Source of the DNA: Scatosoma sp045127595 | GTDB taxonomy: Bacteria; Bacillota; Clostridia; Christensenellales; Borkfalkiaceae | Assembly (NCBI GenBank): GCA_045127595.1 | Contig: JBGVQS010000024.1 | Location: 1 to 64,000, forward strand | Length of the DNA: 64,000 nt | Reading direction: 5' to 3' | In this document: piece by piece, positions 60,252 to 64,000 of the stretch | Layout of the letters: the number at the start of each line of letters is the position of its first letter | Numbering within the stretch: position 1 is the stretch's first letter | The notes under the pieces: model-generated | Seen by the model: only the letters and a program-made list of their open reading frames with translations | Databases searched by the model: none | Told to the model about the DNA's origin: nothing | Program-made: the position numbers and the translations under genes

Positions 60252-60755
60252 TCACGGAAGATTTTTTACCTTTTCATTTTTGTATTTTGTAAATCGAATC
60301 GTATAGCCGTTGTCGTCCATCGGCTCGCTTTCTTCCACGCAAACGAAATCAGCGTGTTCGTCCAAGTTCGGAAAAAAGACTTCCGCGCCGCCAACTGCGT
60401 CCACTTTGGTTACGTATGCGAAATGGCAATAGGGCAAAAGTTCCTTGTAAACTTCCCCGCCGCCGATCACGTAAATTTCTTCGTCAGCACGGTTTTTCAG
60501 TTCCGTTTTCAGCTCGTCATAAGAACGGACGATAATGCAGTCATCTCGTACCTGCCCCCGTGAAAGCACTATATTTACCCGATTTTTTAACGGCTTTTGG
60601 TTCGGAAACGAGCGCAGGGTTTTTCCGCCCATAACGACGGTATGCCCCAACGTAGTTTCACGGAAAAATTTCATATCCTTCGGCAGAGAAAACATCATGT
60701 CGTTCCCCTTGCCGATCCCCCATTGTCTATCTGCGTGTACGATTGCGTATATCAT
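60252..60755 (-). CDS. folA: Dihydrofolate reductase
   Basis: 167 residues. It reduces dihydrofolate to tetrahydrofolate with NADPH. It shows the start MIYAIVHADRQWGIGKGN, LPKDMKFFRETTLGHTVVMGGKT (catalytic Asp26) and the NADPH loop YVIGGGEVYKELL. Its ATG overlaps the thyA stop (ATGA), so dTMP synthesis and folate recycling are coupled. It carries a dispersed-motif copy in VLSRGQVRDD. Confidence 0.95.
   Translation of the reverse strand: MIYAIVHADRQWGIGKGNDMMFSLPKDMKFFRETTLGHTVVMGGKTLRSFPNQKPLKNRVNIVLSRGQVRDDCIIVRSYDELKTELKNRADEEIYVIGGGEVYKELLPYCHFAYVTKVDAVGGAEVFFPNLDEHADFVCVEESEPMDDNGYTIRFTKYKNEKVKNLP
60541..60559 (+). repeat. Dispersed motif copy inside folA
   Basis: TCATCTCGTACCTGCCCCC, matching the consensus except at the start. 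Confidence 0.55.
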
Positions 60756-61582
60756 ATCGCCACCGGAATCTTTGCGTTCAATTTTTCGTATTCGTAATCC
60801 ACCAACTCGAAGCTATCCACCGTAAAATCGTAAAAATTCTTCACGTTGGGATCAACGATAAGCTTGGGCGCTTTATGACGGGGATTGTTCAAAACTTCTT
60901 TCACAAGCGGAATATGCCGATCGTAAATATGCGCGTCGGCAATCACGTGCACAAGCTCCCCTGCCTTCAAGCCCGACACTTGCGCAAACATAATCAAAAG
61001 AATTGCATATTGCACTACGTTCCAGTTATTCGCCGTGAGCATATCGTTCGAACGCTGATTCAAAATCCCGTTCAAAGTATCCCCCGTTACGTTGAACGTC
61101 ATTGAATACGCACAAGGATATAAATGCATTTCATGCAAGTCTTGGAAATTGTAAATATTCGTCATGATACGACGGCTTGCGGGGTTATGCTTTAAGTCGT
61201 ACAGCACTCTGTCTACTTGGTCGAATTCCCCTTCCTTGTATTTGTGCTTTACGCCAAGCTGATAACCGTAGGCTTTGCCGATCGAGCCGTTCTCGTCTGC
61301 CCAGCTATCCCAAATATGAGAATTCAAATCCTTGATATTATTACTCTTTTTCTGCCAAATCCAAAGCAGCTCGTCCACGCAAGATTTAAAAGCGGTACGG
61401 CGCATGGTCAAAATGGGAAATTCTTCCTGTAAATTATAACGGTTGACGATCCCGAATTTTTTTACGGTATGCGCGGGAGCACCGTCTTCCCATTTCGGAC
61501 GCACGGGCAAATCGGTATCCCAAAACCCGTTTTCCATAATATCCGTCATATTTTGCGCAAAAATTTCATCTGCTCTGCTCAT
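60752..61582 (-). CDS. thyA: Thymidylate synthase
   Basis: 276 residues, making dTMP from dUMP with methylene-THF. The active-site Cys is in LYPCAYSM and the phosphate-binding Arg in RRIMTNIYN. ILNQRSNDMLTANNWNVVQYA replaces the common QRSxDxxLGxPFN, a variant form I associate with some Clostridia. HVIADAHIYDRHI is intact. ATG 61582 has GGAGG with a 6 nt spacer; the longer reading is not supported. The stop overlaps folA. Confidence 0.95.
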   Translation of the reverse strand: MSRADEIFAQNMTDIMENGFWDTDLPVRPKWEDGAPAHTVKKFGIVNRYNLQEEFPILTMRRTAFKSCVDELLWIWQKKSNNIKDLNSHIWDSWADENGSIGKAYGYQLGVKHKYKEGEFDQVDRVLYDLKHNPASRRIMTNIYNFQDLHEMHLYPCAYSMTFNVTGDTLNGILNQRSNDMLTANNWNVVQYAILLIMFAQVSGLKAGELVHVIADAHIYDRHIPLVKEVLNNPRHKAPKLIVDPNVKNFYDFTVDSFELVDYEYEKLNAKIPVAI

Positions 61583-61692
61583 AAAGCACCTCCGCGATTT
61601 CTCGCAACCGTTTATTTTGAAAATATTATAACACAATCCAACCCTTTTCGTCAAGGTTTCAAAAACTTTTTTTAGTTTATTTTAGGAAAAAG

Positions 61693-61721
61693 TTGACAAA
61701 TGCAAAAAAAATGGGTATTAT
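61693..61721 (+). promoter_or_regulatory. Promoter of pgk
   Basis: TTGACA (61693-61698) and TATTAT (61716-61721), 17 nt apart, 42 nt before the ATG. Confidence 0.75.
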
Positions 61722-61763
61722 ATATACGTATGAAAAATAATATTGAAGGAGAAATGTTATCCT

Positions 61764-63080
61764 ATGAACAAGAAAACCGTAAAAGACGTTGACGTTAAAG
61801 GCAAAAAAGTCCTTGTTAGATGCGATTTCAACGTACCCATGAAAGATGGCGTTATTACCGACGAAAACCGTATCGTCGGCGCGTTGCCCACCATTAAGTA
61901 TTTGATGGAACAGGGCGCGAAAGTCGTGCTTTGCTCCCACATGGGCAAACCGCATAACGTATTCGATTCCAAACTCGAACTCAACAAAAAGGAAAAAGGC
62001 AAAGTAGCCGCTCTTCCCGAAAGCGAACAGGCTGCTGCTACCGAAGAATTCCTTGAAAAAGCAAAGAAAGACGTTAAAAAGCTTACCCTTGCGCCCGTTG
62101 CGGCAAGATTGAACGAGCTTTTGGATAACAAAGTTGCGTTTGCTACCGACGTTATCGGCGAAGACGCAAAGGCAAAGGTTGCCGCTTGTAAAGAAGGCGA
62201 ATGCGTGCTTTTGGAAAACTTGCGTTTCCATAAGGGCGAAGAAAAGAAAGCGCCCGAATTCATGCAAGCGCTTGCAAGCTACTGCGAAGTATACGTCAAC
62301 GACCCGTTCGGTACGGCGCACCGTTCCCACGCTTCGACAGCTGGTATCGTAGAAGAAGGTCTTGTAACGACGGCGGCTTGCGGTTTCTTGATTGAAAAAG
62401 AACTCTCCGTTATGGCTGATACCCTTGAAAATCCCGAAAGACCTTTCGTTGCCATTCTCGGCGGTGCAAAAGTCGCGGACAAGCTCAACGTTATTTCTAA
62501 CCTCCTTGAAAAATGCGACACCCTCGTTATCGGCGGCGGTATGGCATACACCTTCTTGAAAGCAAAAGGCGGCAAGATCGGTACTTCTCTTGTAGACGAC
62601 GAAAAGATTGATTACTGTCTTGAAATGCTCAAAAAAGCGGAATCGCTCGGCAAGCAAATTTTGCTCCCCGTTGATACCGTTGCGGCAAAGGAATTCCCCA
62701 ACCCTATCGACGCGCCTATCGAAACGACGGTTGTTGACTCGAACAATATCCCCGACGATATGATGGGGCTTGACATCGGTCCTGCGACGAGAAAATTGTT
62801 CGCGGAAGCTGTTGCAAGCGCGAAGTCGGTTATCTGGAACGGTCCTATGGGCGTATTTGAAAACCCCATTCTTGCGGAAGGTACGAAATCGGTTGCACAA
62901 GCGCTCGCGAACGCATACGGCAACGCTACCACCATTATCGGCGGCGGCGACAGCGCGGCGGCTGTTCAAGTGCTCGGCTTTGCAGATAAGATGACGCATA
63001 TCTCCACGGGTGGCGGCGCTTCCCTTGAACTTTTCGAAGGCAAAGTGCTTCCCGGTATCGCTTGTCTTAACGATAAATAA
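61764..63080 (+). CDS. pgk: Phosphoglycerate kinase
   Basis: 438 residues, making ATP from 1,3-bisphosphoglycerate. It shows KVLVRCDFNVPM with the substrate Arg/Asp/Asn, LCSHMGKPH, LLENLRFHKGEE, HRSHAST, ILGGAKVADKL and the nucleotide-binding GGGDSAAAV. It is about 35 residues longer than usual because of an insertion after SHMGKP (about 70-105, lysine- and alanine-rich, KKEKGKVAALPESEQAAATEE-like). The TTG reading 21 nt upstream is unlikely; ATG 61764 is chosen. It is followed by tpiA about 80 nt on. Confidence 0.96.
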   Translation: MNKKTVKDVDVKGKKVLVRCDFNVPMKDGVITDENRIVGALPTIKYLMEQGAKVVLCSHMGKPHNVFDSKLELNKKEKGKVAALPESEQAAATEEFLEKAKKDVKKLTLAPVAARLNELLDNKVAFATDVIGEDAKAKVAACKEGECVLLENLRFHKGEEKKAPEFMQALASYCEVYVNDPFGTAHRSHASTAGIVEEGLVTTAACGFLIEKELSVMADTLENPERPFVAILGGAKVADKLNVISNLLEKCDTLVIGGGMAYTFLKAKGGKIGTSLVDDEKIDYCLEMLKKAESLGKQILLPVDTVAAKEFPNPIDAPIETTVVDSNNIPDDMMGLDIGPATRKLFAEAVASAKSVIWNGPMGVFENPILAEGTKSVAQALANAYGNATTIIGGGDSAAAVQVLGFADKMTHISTGGGASLELFEGKVLPGIACLNDK

Positions 63081-63162
63081 GAAAAATAGGCAGAGGGCAA
63101 CGTCGTTGCCCTTTCCTTGCGTTTTAATAAATAAAAATTTACAATCAGGAGTATATTACATT

Positions 63163-63909
63163 ATGAGAAAACCTATTATTGCAGGCAACTGGAAAATGAA
63201 TAACACCGCTTCCGAAGGCGTAGCGCTTGTAAAGGCAATCGCTCCCCTTGTTACCGAAGCGAACTGCGACGTAGTCGTTTGCGTTCCCGCAATCGATATT
63301 CCCGCGGTTAGCGAAGCGTTGAAGGGCACGAACATCAAGCTCGGCGCGGAAAACGTACACTTTGCGGAAAAAGGCGCATACACGGGGGAAATCTCCGCGG
63401 CAATGTTGCTTGAATACGGCGTAGAATACGTTATTATCGGACACAGCGAACGCCGTCAGTATTTTGCTGAAACGGACGAAACGGTAAACAAGAGAACGCT
63501 TACCGCTTTGAAAGCTGGGCTTACCCCTATCGTTTGTATCGGCGAATCGTTGGAAGAAAGAGAAACGGGTAAAACGGAAGAAGTGCTTGCTACGCAAATC
63601 CGCGATGGCTTAAAAGATATTGAAGACATCACGAAAATCGTTATCGCTTACGAACCCGTTTGGGCCATCGGCACGGGTAAGACCGCTACCGCGGAACAGG
63701 CAAATGAAACGATCGCATTTATCCGTAAGACGGTTGGTGAAATGTTCTGCCCTAAATGTGCGGAAGCGCTTCGTATTCAATACGGTGGCAGCATGAATGC
63801 AGGCAACTGCAAGGAATTGATGGCTATGCCTGAAATCGACGGCGGTTTGATCGGCGGCGCGTCCTTGAAAGCTCCCGATTTCGCTACCATCGTTAATTTC
63901 GATAAGTAA
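63163..63909 (+). CDS. tpiA: Triosephosphate isomerase
   Basis: 248 residues, interconverting glyceraldehyde 3-phosphate and DHAP. Motifs are AGNWKMNNT (Lys11), YVIIGHSERRQYF (His), and IAYEPVWAIGTGKTA (Glu). The end is GGLIGGASLKAPDFATIV, typical for the family. ATG 63163 has AGGAG about 10 nt upstream. The in-frame reading upstream overlaps pgk and is not coding. It follows pgk on the same strand and is probably co-transcribed. Confidence 0.97.
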   Translation: MRKPIIAGNWKMNNTASEGVALVKAIAPLVTEANCDVVVCVPAIDIPAVSEALKGTNIKLGAENVHFAEKGAYTGEISAAMLLEYGVEYVIIGHSERRQYFAETDETVNKRTLTALKAGLTPIVCIGESLEERETGKTEEVLATQIRDGLKDIEDITKIVIAYEPVWAIGTGKTATAEQANETIAFIRKTVGEMFCPKCAEALRIQYGGSMNAGNCKELMAMPEIDGGLIGGASLKAPDFATIVNFDK

Positions 63910-63947
63910 GCTTTAAAATCACGTCAATCCAAGGGGTAGTTTTCGCA

Positions 63948-63966
63948 TTCAACGCGTACCTGCCCC
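63948..63966 (+). repeat. Dispersed motif copy downstream of tpiA
   Basis: TTCAACGCGTACCTGCCCC, intergenic, on the same strand as all the main copies. Confidence 0.65.
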
Positions 63967-64000
63967 TTTCATTTCGTTATTATACATTCAATTTAAGGAG

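Noticed and set aside
61677..62999. 440-residue minus ORF opposite pgk
   Set aside because: Antisense of a highly conserved gene with obvious Pgk motifs; no ribosome site or domain of its own.

Overview
The window is a chromosomal stretch of a low-to-mid GC, Gram-positive-type bacterium. It most likely belongs to the Bacillota, class Clostridia, possibly an uncultivated gut lineage; this is an inference from gene content, with no 16S present. Supporting evidence is the fused Clostridia-type PurL, the Sua5-LMW phosphatase-RpiB-Upp cluster also known from Bacillus, AddAB and SbcCD, a DnaD-type primosome protein, strong AGGAGG-like ribosome binding sites, and many TTGACA-N17-TATAAT promoters. 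Most genes lie on the minus strand.

Layout. 1-2013: end of a probable integrative element, with four imperfect ~70 bp direct repeats, a tyrosine recombinase and tRNA-Glu. 2217-3248: DUF1858 redox protein and a PHP-type tyrosine phosphatase. 3301-12160: purine operon purE-F-M-N-D-L with a structured leader. 12359-15555: membrane protein, MATE exporter and thymidine kinase. 15697-16000: tRNA-Leu and a peculiar tail repeat. 16088-22999: peptidase E, upp, rpiB, phosphatase, sua5, dnaB, pepF. 23274-32671: UPF0210/UPF0237 pair, DegV, signal peptidase, hydrolase-like protein, sbcC, sbcD. 32940-35500: DnaD protein, tRNA-Ser with several degenerate copies of its 3' end, and a candidate small RNA. 35535-42557: YegP-like protein, HAD hydrolase, Na/Pi symporter, pnuC, and a radical SAM/DUF4130 DNA-repair pair. 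42738-45610: AT-rich accessory region with a YD-repeat lipoprotein, two copies of a ~225 bp noncoding repeat flanking two orphan genes, and tRNA-Gln with its own tail copy. 45797-53694: PRC-barrel-like protein, membrane protein, addA and addB. 53902-58281: two lipoproteins (one LRR/BspA-like) and a HAD hydrolase. 58294-63909: typA, folA, thyA, pgk, tpiA.

How the genes work together. Purine synthesis, uracil salvage, thymidine kinase, ThyA and DHFR make this a nucleotide-rich neighbourhood. AddAB, SbcCD, DnaB, the DnaD protein and the radical SAM pair supply replication and repair. Pgk and TpiA supply central glycolysis.

The most unusual material is noncoding. (1) Downstream of three different tRNA genes (Leu, Ser, Gln) there is a second, partial copy of that tRNA's own 3' end. 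In each, the T-arm is split at the same place by a related 65-83 nt insert. The copies sit beside terminator hairpins, and at Leu and Ser inverted copies of the tRNA tail are present as well. (2) A ~19 bp sequence, consensus TTCAAC(G/T)CGTAC(C/A)TGCCCC, recurs about a dozen times in genes and between genes, almost always in one orientation. (3) A ~225 bp string of small hairpins occurs twice around two orphan genes. Protein oddities are a PurF that has lost its glutaminase nucleophile, an arginine/tyrosine phosphatase with two AT-hooks, a hydrolase without its serine, and a DnaD protein ending in a helicase-loader zinc tail.
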